A stretch of 64,000 nt of DNA from NCBI GenBank assembly GCA_020747065.1, contig JAGMVK010000009.1:2108001-2172000 (forward strand), in the 5' to 3' direction. Below the pieces are notes generated by a model. It was given only the letters and a program-made list of their open reading frames with translations. It did no database searches and had not been told where the DNA came from. The first letter of the stretch is position 1; every line of letters starts with the position of its first letter. The translations under genes and the position numbers were made by a program. Source of the DNA: Cadophora sp. MPI-SDFR-AT-0126 (taxonomy: Eukaryota > Ascomycota > Leotiomycetes > Helotiales > Ploettnerulaceae). Shown in pieces: positions 1 through 11,074 of the stretch.

Positions 1-936
1 CCGCCGGGAACTTCTTCCCATGAATCATACAGCTTGATCTTTTCGGTTGCGCTCTGGACGATGATACGGCCGTCAAATGCAACGGCTGGGCGTACAAAGT
101 ATGTCTCAGGGAAGAGGAAGAACATGCCGATGCAGGCAAGGGCGCAAGGAGTAATGAAGATGTGGAAGAAAGTCCTCCAGTTGCGATTTGCATTTGCCAT
201 ATAGGGTAAGGCTGATAGAATGCACATGTTGGCGAAACCGACGAGAGACCACATCATGGCGATAACGATAGGACGTTGATGTATGAAAGTGAGGTCGATT
301 ACGACGAGTATCGCCTGGAGCTGTCAGCTCGAGATCGACGCTGGGATAGGAAACATACCACACTGGTCCATGCGCCTGCTCCCAGTCCTTGGAAACATAA
401 TGCGGTCAAGAGGAGGTAAAACTTTTGAACGAAACCAGCACAGATCGTGGCAATCAGCAGGACCAGGGAGGCTAGTAACAAGACCGGACGTCGACCGATG
501 GCGAGAGAGAGGGGAATCCAGAGAAAGGCACCCAGTCCCATGAAAAGGGTTGGGCTGGACTGAAGGATAGTTATATTGAATGGTTTTGTTTGCTAAAGTG
601 ATCAGTACAGGTCGATCACATCAGAATTACACGTACCTCATGGGTGTACTCAATAGAAAGTGGTTGAAGCAGCAAGCTCACAATTTGAACTGCGCCCATG
701 CTTGAAATCCCAGAGAACACAAGAGATGCGAACGCCCATATTCGCTTCCACTTTCCCCAATTGAGTGGATCGCGTCGAGATTTGGTGGGGATGGGGAGTT
801 TGATTGTTTGTCCATCGGAAGAGATGAGGTAGACACTCCCTGTCAAGTCCATTGTTTCTCGCTTGGAGATCATGGAAGGAGTGGGAGTCCCAAACAAAGA
901 CGTAGTGGAGTAGCTCGAAGACCGAACTGAAGCCAT
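1..936 (-). CDS. MFS transporter, HOL1-like (5' part; runs off left edge)
   Basis: Major facilitator superfamily transporter, plasma membrane. I read three exons on the minus strand: 936-637, 559-359 and 320 to beyond base 1, joined by GTACGT...CAG and GTATGT...CAG introns, both phase 0. The start is the first ATG of a Ser/Thr-rich cytosolic tail of about 50 residues. A WGKWKR motif precedes TM1. TM2 begins at FMGLGAFLWIPLS and is followed by the MFS loop GRRPVL. Exon 3 contains the FIHQRP stretch, a hydrophobic run ending in FPETYF, then RPAVAFDGR and WEEVPGG, a central-loop signature of the fungal HOL1/polyamine-like branch (established family knowledge). About 270 of a usual 500-550 residues lie in the window. 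The substrate cannot be read from sequence. Confidence 0.85.
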
Positions 937-3900
937 CGTGAGTCGTGTAGGGAGATCTCTGTCTGCTGCGACCTGGAGAAGTGGAGATGCAATCCTTTAA
1001 TAAAGAGGAACATTTGAGTTGAATAGGCGAGCCGGACGCGAAATCATATTGTGACGTTGCAAAAGTAACCCAAGAAAAAGTAAGGCCGGACGAACCGAGA
1101 GTCGTGTTGAAAGAAAAATTGTCTTTGGGCCAATCGTCTGGCGTTTAGAGATGGGATTAGAGTTAAACTTTGGCTACCTCAAACCTCAAACCCACGGACC
1201 ACATATGGGAGAAGTGCCGATAGGCAGATAACCAAGTCGCAGTTGTACCAAGGATTTAAGCCATGACATAAAAGGGGTGAGTGAAACAGGAAAGAAAAGT
1301 TACAGAGCTGAACATATGATATGAATCATTGCAATCGGGAGATGAGAACGAGGAAGTTCAAGCAGTGCGAGTACCTCGGAGCTACCAAGCCGCGTGGAAT
1401 CGCGTTTGATGTGGTGAAACATCATCATGAGCAGCACGAAGCGAGAGAAAGTATATTTTCGAAGAAATTTGAATCTTTCGATACTCGAGGGCAAGGTAAA
1501 GATAGAACTGATGGTCTTTCACAAGAAGGAAATGTGAAGTTGAGCTTGGCTCGGAGAAACCTAAATTGTGGCCTGGTAGTGTCCTGAGCCTGAGGCACTT
1601 TCAATCCTTATTTCAACAGCTTGACCGAAGAAGCTGCGAATACCTTCAAATTCGCAGGCTTTGCTCGGAGAAACCTCCAATTGGCATGGGAGGGCTTCCG
1701 ATAGGCGTCTGCGGTGTTTTCAACATGCCCAGCCAGTCTGCGAGTTCGCCAGTTTCCTTGCCAGGCGCTCAGGTCGATTGGTGTCCAGATGTCAGATCGG
1801 AGAAACACTTTCGCATTCGCAGTTCTCTCGGAACACTCCTTCGGACGCGGAAGTCGAGGAATTAATGCCTAGGTCCCATGTCGATGAAGCTCTCCCATAC
1901 CGTACAACCATGTGACTTGCTGAGTACTGATGGTGAAGACAGACAGGGGTTTGCAAAGCCATGGAGGCTCGAACACTTGCTGTAGGGAAGTCTTCTAGGG
2001 CACCATAATGGGAGGCCGCATCGAATCGGAGGAGAAGGGTGACAATCGAATAGAAGGGGCAGCAGGCTGTACGGATTTAGCTGCGTGAATGCAGCGGTTG
2101 TGCGGGGGCAATCTGATAGAGGACAATCAAGTTTCTTACGTTCCTTCATCAACGACTCCATCTACTTCTACACCACCATTTCCATGCATGTCAGCCACCA
2201 TCTGAATTCCGCTACGAAGTATGCCTCTGCATGCATATGCAAAGAGATATTTCTGTGACGATGAACCTTGTTCCCTCGGTTACTCGATACTTTCCCGGCA
2301 CTTCGCAAGTCAGAAAGCGGCGATGTCATCGAAACATCTAGTCAGACCCAAAGGATATTTGATCGACAGATATAATTTTGGTAAACGGCACCAACTCCCG
2401 TTCATGCCGTCGATAATCGGTGAACTTTAACGTGTCTTTGAGCCACCAAGAGCGGGACAAAACCCCAGGTTCTTTGTGCGACTTGGGCTTGAAGGATTTT
2501 CGCACGGCCTGCAACACGGCATGCCGTTTTTGATGCCTGTCATATGAAGTCAGAAAGTGCATTTGCAGAACTGGATATCGTCGCCTTCATTTTTCGACTG
2601 GACCTAGGATACGAGAAGATGCGGCTACCTGGGATGATGTTCTCGCCATGATTATTCACGATAAGATCTGACGGGATGGAGATGATTTGCTGGGAGATGA
2701 ACCCCACACCTCCACAACGACTTTGAGTTTTCCCTGTTCTGGGATTATCATCCGCACTTGGTCAGCACCCTAAATCCTCCTCATGGATCCAGTCCTTCGT
2801 ACCCTTGTTTTTCAAGATAACAATTCTCGCAAAATAGGTCATGATCGTCACTGTCCCCGCTGGGATTTTCGTATCAATGTCACAATGTCACGATTACGGG
2901 GATGAATGAGTATCTGGACTGCCGGCACTCTTCACTATTACTCAGCCCGTTGTGCAGTACTCGACATTCAAAATATCTTGGATACGATTTTCTGATCTAT
3001 GGTCAGATCTGGATCCAATCTTGCTTAAAAATCAAGGCTGACTGACGCTGAATTTGACTTCGTAGTCTTGGACACTACAACAGTCAGATGCTCGACTGAC
3101 CTCCATGACTGCAGCTAAATGTCAGAGTGCGGGGATCGGCTTCAATCGAGATGCAGCGAGACGCTGTCAAATTTGAATTTCAGCCTCCTTTTCTCCTCCA
3201 GCTGGGTTGCTGCTAGACGCCTGGAAGTCTAGCCTCGCCCAGCCGTCTCCAGCGCAGTCCAAGCCCAACTCTAGCATTCGGTTGACCAAATCCCCGCGAG
3301 TAGCTCATGCCCTAAACCCCTCACAGACCTCCCTGGGCTGATTTTCAGGCTTGCAAGTTAAGCTTATTGTCTGATTGGCGGGCTTGGCCTCACCCACCAT
3401 CACCCCGAAATTATGCGGTGTGATCCCAATTTGCCAGAGCTATCGAATGCCTGCAGGATGCAGCCAGTACGCCAATAGAAACGGTGATGCCGCTGTCACC
3501 TGAAGATTTCATGCTCTAGCGTTGTTGCTGATTGGCGAGTGCCGAAGAGCTGTCTGGCTCTTAGATCAGCCACATGAACTTCATCTGAAATCCAAAAAAG
3601 ACAGCCTTGTGCCTGAAATTCCCCTGAACATCGTCGCATCCTGCCGAGGCGGATAGCCATTGAGGAGAATTTGAGATTCTCTGCTGTTCCTCTTGTTCTG
3701 TCCTTATACTTCAAGCAAGGGGAGGTGCTAGCAAGCGTTAGCGACCTTTCAACTATTCTCTTGTCAGATTCGGAGAGACCCCACAATTGATGTGCGGCAT
3801 ATTGGAGTTGGATGGATACGAAGGAGTTGTGTTGGCCTGCATCCCACCCCGGTGTGGATCAGCCCTAACCATGCACTGGACCAAGCTCCAAGCCTCATTT

Positions 3901-4102
3901 CCAACCAAACTTTTTCTTCTTTGTTCTCTTGGGCTCCTTAGTTCATAACCCTGCCGTCCCCATGTTCTTTCCAGGTTCCTCATATCTTCATCCGTTTCTT
4001 AAACCACCTTCGTTTTTGGTTTCAGTGTGAGAGTGGCGACCAGGAACTTCCCTCGTTGGTTTATTTACTTCCTTGGTCTGTTATCTACAATCGTTTGAAA
4101 TC
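937..4102. other. 3.2-kb gene-free region with faint degenerate repeats
   Basis: I see no coding exon with recognisable content on either strand; the short open frames (under 100 codons) overlap in several frames and show no domain or splice pattern. The sequence TCGGAGAAAC occurs at 1551, 1665 and 1797 with weak similarity between the intervening ~115-130 bp, which may be remains of an old repeat. The region must contain the promoter of the MFS gene on the left and of the WSC-oxidase gene on the right. Confidence 0.5.
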
Positions 4103-6765
4103 ATGACCTTCAATCTGCAGCTTGCTGTGAAGGCGGCAGTGCTTGCATCTTTGGTAAGTGACAATAGGATCATGGAAGTGTTCCCTGCTAACATTCATAG
4201 GTCTCCACCTCGCTAGCCGGAGCTGTTGAGAAAAGGCAGTCGGCTGTCACAGGATGGACTTACTATGGCTGTCAGACCGAAGCGACGAATGCGAGAGCTT
4301 TGGGCTTGAAAGCAACTGCATATGATACGATGACCCTGCAGTCCTGCGCGACAGATTGTGCTGCCTATACTTATTTCGGAACAGAGTATGGACGAGAATG
4401 TGAGTGCCTCGCCAATGTTGATATCTCGAGTCTGACTTGGGCAGGTTATTGTGGAAACTCCTTTGCTGCTGGGTCTGTAGTTGCCCCTCTAGCTGATTGC
4501 AGCTTTGCATGTGCTGGAAATGCGGCCCAGAAGTGTGGAGCAGGTAATCGCTTGTCTGTTTACAAGAAAGGAACCGGAACTCCTCCTGCATCATCGTCAA
4601 CCAAACCAGCGACAACCACACCAACTGCTCAACCAACACAACCTGCTGGTCCAGGACCCCAGAAAGCAGGTCTGCCATCTGGCTGGGTCTACTCTGGATG
4701 TATTCAGTAAGTCGTTCGATCCGCTCGAATTTCACTCTAACCAGAGCAGGGACAATATTAATGCCAAGGAGAATGCCAATATCCAAATCCCTACCTTCCC
4801 GTACAAGGTTTGGGACACTGCAACGAACGACGCACCCTCTTGCATTACTCGTTGTCAGCAATTTGGGTACAATGCTGCTGGATTAGAGTACTCCTCACAA
4901 TGCTGTATGTTTGAAACCTCTACCTGGGATCTAGGCTAATTTGTATAGTCTGTGGTGATATCGAGAACATCGCTGTCGCATCTTGGCCAACCACCTCAAC
5001 AAACCCCCAAGACCCTCAATCATTCACTCGCGTCGCTGCCCCAATCAAGTATGCCGATTCCGAATGCAATGCTCAATGCAGTGGAAACAAAAATTACTGG
5101 TGTGGATCTGGAAACAAACTTACCTACTATACATGGACAACTTCTCCAACGAAGTTCTCGTTTCCAATAGGCAATTCGGCCGGGAAATACTCTCTCTTGA
5201 TTGGTGGAGTCACAGTACCTCTCATCACCTCCCAGGCGATCACTGGAAAAGTTACATTCGTCGAGAAATATGGAACCGGCGCACCAAACGGTACAGGAGC
5301 CTACGAACTCGATCTCTCCCAAGTTGGTAATGCTGCCAATGCATGGAGAACAATGACCGGTTTCAAGACCGACGTTTTCTGCTCAGCTGGTCTCACGCTT
5401 CCAGACAAGGCAGGTCGACAAATCCTGGTGGGTGGATGGGCTGGTCAGTCGAATTACGGAGTTCGACTATATTGGCCAGATGGATCTGCTGGAGTCAAGG
5501 GAACCCACCAATGGGTTGAAGATCCAAACAATCTTCAACTGCTGGTCGCACGTTGGTATCCATCGGCTATGATTATGGCAAATGGCTCTATTCTCGTTGT
5601 TGGAGGTGAGATCGGACAGAATGCAGATGCGCAGCCCAACTTGGAGATTCTACCAAGAACTGGAGGAGGAACTGTCTACCTGGACTTCCTGCAACGAACC
5701 CACCCGTTCAATCTTTACCCATTCATCATGGTTGTCCCATCTGGAATCTTCATCTTGTATTACAACGAGGCGAGAATTCTGGATGAGAAGACCTTTGCTA
5801 CCAAGAAGATTTTGCCAAATCTCCCAGGCGCTGTCAACAATCCAAATGGTGGACGAACGTATCAATTGCAGGGATCCATGGTCGCATTGCCTCAATATGC
5901 ACCTTTCACGGATCCAATGGGTGTTTTGGCTTGTGGTGGATCGACTGAGGGCGGTGGGTACGCGATTGATAATTGTGTTTCTGCTTATCCTGAAGCTGCG
6001 AACCCTGTTTGGACCGTCGAGAGAATGGTAAGTTTCTGGCACAGTACTTTGAACTTCACTGACATCTTCTAGCCCTCAAGACGAGTCATGCCAAATATGG
6101 CTGGTCTTCCAGATGGTACCTACGTTATTGTAGGTGGCGGACAACACGGTGTCGCAGGCTTCGGTCTTGGTGGAGCCCCCAATTACAACGCCGTGATGTA
6201 CGACCCCAAGAAGCCAGTCCACCAAAGAATGAGTGTCATGGCCAATACTACCGTGGCTCGCATGTATCACTCAGAGGCAATCGTTCTCCTTGACGGTAGA
6301 GTTCTAGTCACCGGTTCAGATCCAACTGGAGATTTCAACTCACCTCCAACGAACTGGCCAGAAGAGTACAGAGTCGAAGTGTTCACTCCTCCCTACCTTT
6401 TATCTGGCTTAGCGAGACCGACATTCTCGATCACAAACAAGGATTGGAAGTATGGAACTACCGTTACATTCACCCTGACATCGGGTTCGACTGCGAATTT
6501 GAAGGTATCCCTCCTCGGCTCCGTTTCCAGCACACATGGGAACAGCATGGGACAGAGGACTTTGTTCCCTGCAGTCACCTGCTCGGGCACTACCTGCACA
6601 ATCACAGTACCTCCCAACGCGCACGTCTGCCCCCCGACTTGGTACATGTTGTTCGTTCTCGATGGGCCTACTCCCTCAGTTGGTCAGTTCGTCAGAATCG
6701 GTGGTGACCCCGGTGCTCTTGGCAATTGGCCTAAGCTTCCTGGGTTTGACCTTCCGGGTATTTGA
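4103..6765 (+). CDS. Secreted WSC-domain glyoxal/galactose oxidase (AA5 copper radical oxidase)
   Basis: Five exons: 4103-4153, 4201-4706, 4750-4904, 4949-6027, 6073-6765; 827 aa, all phases consistent. A signal peptide (residues 1-23 or so) is followed by a Lys-Arg Kex2-type site at 28-29. Two WSC carbohydrate-binding domains follow (about 35-120 and 160-280, with CECLANV and CFCGD signatures), separated by a Thr/Pro-rich linker. The oxidase domain starts near residue 290. Expected copper-radical residues are present: Cys382 (VFCSAG) and Tyr441 (RWYPSA) for the Cys-Tyr cofactor, Tyr662-His663 (MYHS), and His752 ([10 protein letters not shown]). A C-terminal E-set domain follows PPYLLSG. Such enzymes oxidise aldehydes or alcohols to give H2O2 outside the cell; glyoxal versus another substrate is not decidable here. 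Short introns fall inside the WSC region. Confidence 0.93.
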
Positions 6766-7428
6766 GTCTTGAAGACGTGGAGGGTTAATGTTAATGTCTT
6801 AAATGTGTGGTCGGCCATCTTTTTCTTTTCCCAAACTATATAATTAGCTATATTCCCCATCATTTGCAGCCTTCAATCCATCATTTCGCTTCTAGTATAT
6901 CGTCGTATTCTGCTGCTTCGTCTTCCGTTTGCAAAGAGTGAGCATGTGCAATTTATTTTGGCAGTCCCACCAGTATCCCCCAATTTAGTAGCACACCAGC
7001 TAGGTGTTTGTCACAGCCTTGCGGTTCTTTACGTGACAGCTACGTCTTCTTTTTGACCGTTTCAGACCTTCGTGGAGACTTAACTCCGTTATCAGCTCTA
7101 AACCTGCATTCCCGAGATACCTCCACTCTTGAACCAACAACACCCTTGTCTCGGCAGATCACCACAACGGTAGGCCTTGTCCCAATTGGGAAGCTCCCAA
7201 TCAATCGTCCGTCGTGTTGATGCTTATCTGAACTGCGATGATCTATCTCATCATGCAGGAAACAGAATCATGGACATTGTATTGGACGGGCAAGTTGATG
7301 ATTTCGGCATTCCGCCCACGGCCAGTTTTGAGAGAAAATCAAAGATGTCATCGGAATTCCTCCACGAACCTGAAAATAAATATCATAACCCCAAAGCTTT
7401 GCAAGGCTCTGAATGAAGTCAGGTAAAT
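6766..7428. other. Intergenic region
   Basis: 3' flank of the oxidase gene and promoter of the permease. AT-rich stretch near 6835-6860 (TATATAATTAGCTATAT) may hold a polyadenylation signal. The open frames here have no coding character I can support. Confidence 0.5.
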
Positions 7429-9165
7429 ATGTCAGCTCAAATGGATCCAGAGAAAACATTTGCTGGCCTCGATGGTCGCAAGCCATCCCAGAGCCAGAAT
7501 GGAACGGTCACAGTCGCCAATCTCGTTGACGCCGATGAAGCTCTCGCATTTTTGACACATCACCCTCGTGCTGTGAGCATAGCTGTCGAGGGGAAGGTTA
7601 TCCTCGAAGATCCAAAACAGCTGAAGAAGTTGATTCGCAAGATCGACTTGACGATTGCACCACTTCTCGCAGCTGTTTACTTTCTCCAATTCCTGGACAA
7701 GACTACGCTGTCCTATACAGCTGTCATGGGCATCAGGCAAGATACTCATCTGAAAGGACAAGATTACTCGAACCTGTCCATGCTCTTTTACATCGGTACG
7801 TTGCCCGGCTCCCAAGCTTCATCACCACTAATAGGTCAGGTTTCCTCGCTGCAGAGTTCCCGACACAATATCTTGCCCAGCATATCTCTCGCCTCAGTCT
7901 CTACCTTGGAGTCAACATCATGCTCTGGGGTCTCATCCTCGGCTGCCACGCAGTATGCACATCCTTTGCCGGTCTCGCAGTCTGCCGAACCCTTCTCGGC
8001 GTCTTCGAAAGCTGTGTCGCTCCAATTCTCGTCCTCATCATCGCCATGTGGTACAAGAAAGAAGAGCAAGGACGAAGAGTATCTTGGTTCTATGTCTGCA
8101 ACTCTCTGACGATGATCTTTGGCGGGCTACTTGCATACGGGGTCAGTTTCATCCAGTCAAAGTTCGCTAGCTGGAGGATCTTCTTCGTTGCGATTGGTGG
8201 TTTGACGATGGGTATTGGAGCTCTAGTATGTGTTTTCTTGCCTGATTCTCCTGTCAAGGCGAAGAGGTTCTCAGATGCGGAGAAGGTGGCTGCTCTGTTG
8301 AGGACAAAGAGTAATCAGAGCGGTACGCAGAATGCACACTTGAAGAAGGATCAGGTAAGACTTTTGCTCACAGCCCAGAATCGGAGCTAACCGTCCAGGT
8401 GTTTGAAACTTTCAAAGATATCCGCGTATGGCTAGTCTGTCTCTGCACGATGCTTAGTTCTATTCCAAACGGTGGCATCCCGAATTTCAACACCATCCTC
8501 CTCACAACATTTGGATATACGTCTAGAGAAGCACTTCTCATGTCCGCTCCGGGTGGTGCAATCGGTGTGATCTGCGTCCTCGGCGTCGGATACCTGTCAG
8601 ACAAGTGGAGAGATCGAACTTCAGTCATGTTGATCGCGATTCTCCCCACGATTCTTGGAGCTGGCCTAATGATCGGCTTGGACCCCAACGGAGTTCCGAA
8701 GAATAAGGCAGGATTACTTGCAGCGAGTTTTCTGACAGGTACTTTCGGTGCAGCGTTCATGTTACTTCTTGCTTGGAATGCGTCGTAAGTCACCCACCAA
8801 CCCCCTTTCCCCCACTTACAATTGTCTATTCTAACACGAGCAGGAACATCGCTGGCCACACCAAAAAAGTCACCATCAACGCCCTGACCATGGTCTCCTT
8901 CGCCACAGGCAACATCCTCGGCACGCAGACCTTCCAAGCCAAAGAAGCACCAGGATACATCTCAGGTAAGATCAGCATCATCGCCACGCTCAGCGCTCTG
9001 TGTTTTGTGATCATGATCTTGAGGTGGTATAATGGCATGTTGAATCGTAAGAATGGGAGAGTTTTGGAGGGAATGAGTGGGGATGAGAAGGCGGAGTTGA
9101 GGGAGAAGATGGCGTTTGCGGATCAGACGGATAGGAAGAATCCGTTCTTTAGATATACACATTGA
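7429..9165 (+). CDS. MFS transporter of the anion:cation symporter (Dal5/allantoate permease) family
   Basis: Four exons: 7429-7795, 7840-8354, 8399-8784, 8844-9165; 529 aa, all junction phases agree. The cytosolic N-terminus ends at KLIRKIDLTIAPLL, after which TM1 has the family sequence FLQFLDKTTLSYTAVMG. The loop WYKKEEQGRR between TM4 and TM5, the long central loop (PDSPVKAKRFSDAEKV, then VFETFKDIRVW) and the GTQTFQAKEAPGY segment near TM11 are all typical of fungal Dal5-like permeases (allantoate, nicotinate, pantothenate and related anions). The C-terminal tail contains NPFFRYTH, close to the common ENxxFRY ending of this family. At intron 1 a nearer AG at 7833-7834 gives the wrong frame; the AG at 7838-7839 restores it. 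Substrate unknown. Confidence 0.92.
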
Positions 9166-9952
9166 TGATTGAAATAGAGGTAGATGGGTATGACAAATGT
9201 GGCGGATTGGGTATTGGGTATTGACGACATTTTTGTGGTATGGTTGTGTCAATAGCTGACGCTGCGATTGGGGTCGAAATGGATGCTGTCTGACAGTCGC
9301 AGAATGAGAATAAAATCATTTCAATTCCTGGATGAGGGTAAATCTTCGAGGCTTCAATGGATGCATTTGATATGAGAAGTGCCATACTTGGTGTGGTAAG
9401 CATCAACAACATAGATGCCGTATGAATGTCTAGTTGTTCAGTGATTCACTTAAACGATGTAAAGGCTTGAGATCCTCTGTATATTTCGACTGCTCTGACA
9501 GTACTATCACATCATTTCCCGGTTATGTAAGCCTACCCTCCAGACGGCAGTTTTTTCCAACCGAGGTCTTTCAAATAAACATTTTCCAAACTGCCACTGG
9601 TATAAGTTACGTCTCGGAATGCCCTTCAGTCACTTGGTTTCCACAACATCTTTCGAGATATGCATTGACCGGTGGCATTGTTCTCAATTGCCTTGTCAAT
9701 CTTACTTTCGATAGCGCAGAAAAGAGTCATGGAGGAATGGATGACTCAGAACGATGATTATTCTTTGCGTCGCAAACCATCTTCGAGCACTGTGCAAATC
9801 GATTTTTAGACTTAAGTCACCGCCTGCACATCGCTTGCAAATGAACGCACTTGGTGGCTTCCTTACGTTTTCCTATCTAACCAAATTGCTTTTGAGCATT
9901 CTTGAATCTCAAACATTGCCATATCCATAGCTTCCTCTCTTCCCCATCCACC
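9166..9952. other. Intergenic region between convergent genes
   Basis: Convergent 3' flanks of the permease and the deacetylase. A 107-codon frame at 9434-9757 has no recognisable domain, intron pattern or codon regularity and is not called. Confidence 0.45.
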
Positions 9953-10672
9953 TCAACAGCTCTTCGCCCCCGTCTTCGCAACAGGCGTCGTATACGCTCC
10001 ATCCTTATCCCCAAGACACTCCGCAACCGTGACCATCTTCAGACCATTCTTCTTCGCCCAATCAATAGTCCACGGCGCAAGTGTCTGCGCCGTACTCGGA
10101 ACCGTCTCATGCATCAAGATAATATGAGGACCAACAGTCAACTTCCTCTCCGAGCTCGCAGGACTCTCGTTATTCCAATCACCAGAGTCAATATCCCAGG
10201 TCACTAAACGGTAGCCCAAACTCTTCATCACGCTGACTGTTTGCCCGCCGGTATTGCCGTTCGGGGGGCGCATGTAGGTGGGTTTAACGCCGATGATGTT
10301 GGCTAGAGCGGTTTCGAGTTTGGTCATTTGGCTGGTGATTTCTGATGCAGAGAGGGTGTTGAGACCTTTGTGATCCCAGGTGTGGGAAGCGATTTGGTGG
10401 CCAGCTGCAAAGGTGGCGTTCAGGACAGCGGCTTGTGAATAGATGCAGTTGTACAAGGTCCCTGTGACGAAGAATGTTGCTTTGGCACCAGCTGCATTGA
10501 GAGCATTCACGATTGAGGCATGGTGGGTCCAGGGTCCGTCATCGAAAGTCAAGGCGATTGTGTTGGGCTCTGTGCATTTAGTGATGATGGTTCCGGCAGC
10601 TGGGCCCTTCTGAGGAGTTGCTTGGGGGAGAGCTGCAGCCAAGCTGGCGAGAAAGAGAATTGAGAACTGCAT
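9953..10672 (-). CDS. Secreted polysaccharide deacetylase (NodB homology; chitin deacetylase-like, CE4)
   Basis: Intronless, 239 aa. Signal peptide residues 1-16 (MQFSILFLASLAAALP). The NodB domain fills the rest: motif 1 TFDDGP at 42-47 with catalytic base Asp44 and metal ligand Asp45; motif 2 HTWDH at 97-101 supplying the two metal-binding His; motif 3 RPPNGN at 135-140; motif 4 WDIDSGDW; motif 5 LMHE with the catalytic-acid His. This is the complete CE4 set, so a metal-dependent hydrolysis of N-acetyl groups from chitin or chitooligomers is expected in the wall or medium. There is no CBM18 module and no GPI-type tail, so it is a minimal secreted form. Asn in the RPPNGN motif replaces the more usual Tyr of fungal chitin deacetylases (RPPYGN). 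Confidence 0.92.
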   Translation of the reverse strand: MQFSILFLASLAAALPQATPQKGPAAGTIITKCTEPNTIALTFDDGPWTHHASIVNALNAAGAKATFFVTGTLYNCIYSQAAVLNATFAAGHQIASHTWDHKGLNTLSASEITSQMTKLETALANIIGVKPTYMRPPNGNTGGQTVSVMKSLGYRLVTWDIDSGDWNNESPASSERKLTVGPHIILMHETVPSTAQTLAPWTIDWAKKNGLKMVTVAECLGDKDGAYTTPVAKTGAKSC

Positions 10673-11074
10673 TTTTGTCCCGGGCCTAGGATTTCGTCTT
10701 GAGTTGGCGTGGGAGCGGCAATGCGATTGTTTATATGCTGATCTCCGCCAGTCGGAATGAGGCTATTCAATTCAGCCATCTCCAAGGCCAAGACGGGATT
10801 GAAGCTGGGGGAAGTGGATACTGATCAAGAGATCGTTATTAGCGGGGAAGTAACGGACCGTCGTGTAGGTGGGAAAATAATTATATCTGTTCGGATAGAA
10901 GCGAAATCCATTCAGCCTGATTTCAACTGGACCAAAATGTCCCTGGCCGGATTCTAGCAGGAGACGGAGGTAGAGAAGCACGACTGCGAGAGCCAGAAAG
11001 ACTTTCCACACAGCTCTCAATGAGCAACGCCAAGATCCAGCTCAGCCCGATTAAAGTATTACATTGATGCTCGA
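10673..11074. other. Intergenic region
   Basis: 402 bp between the deacetylase start and the GH78 stop, both on the minus strand. It contains the deacetylase promoter. An 80-codon antisense frame here is not supported. Confidence 0.5.
10729..10738 (-). promoter_or_regulatory. TATA box of the deacetylase gene
   Basis: On the minus strand the sequence CATATAAACA lies about 57-65 bp upstream of the deacetylase ATG, a normal distance for a TATA element in a compact fungal 5' leader. Called from sequence and position only. Confidence 0.5.

Noticed and set aside
4247..4861. 204-codon antisense open frame
   Set aside because: Lies opposite the WSC exons of a well-supported gene; mirror of its codon bias.
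9434..9757. 107-codon plus-strand frame
   Set aside because: No recognisable domain, and it sits in the convergent 3' space between two genes.
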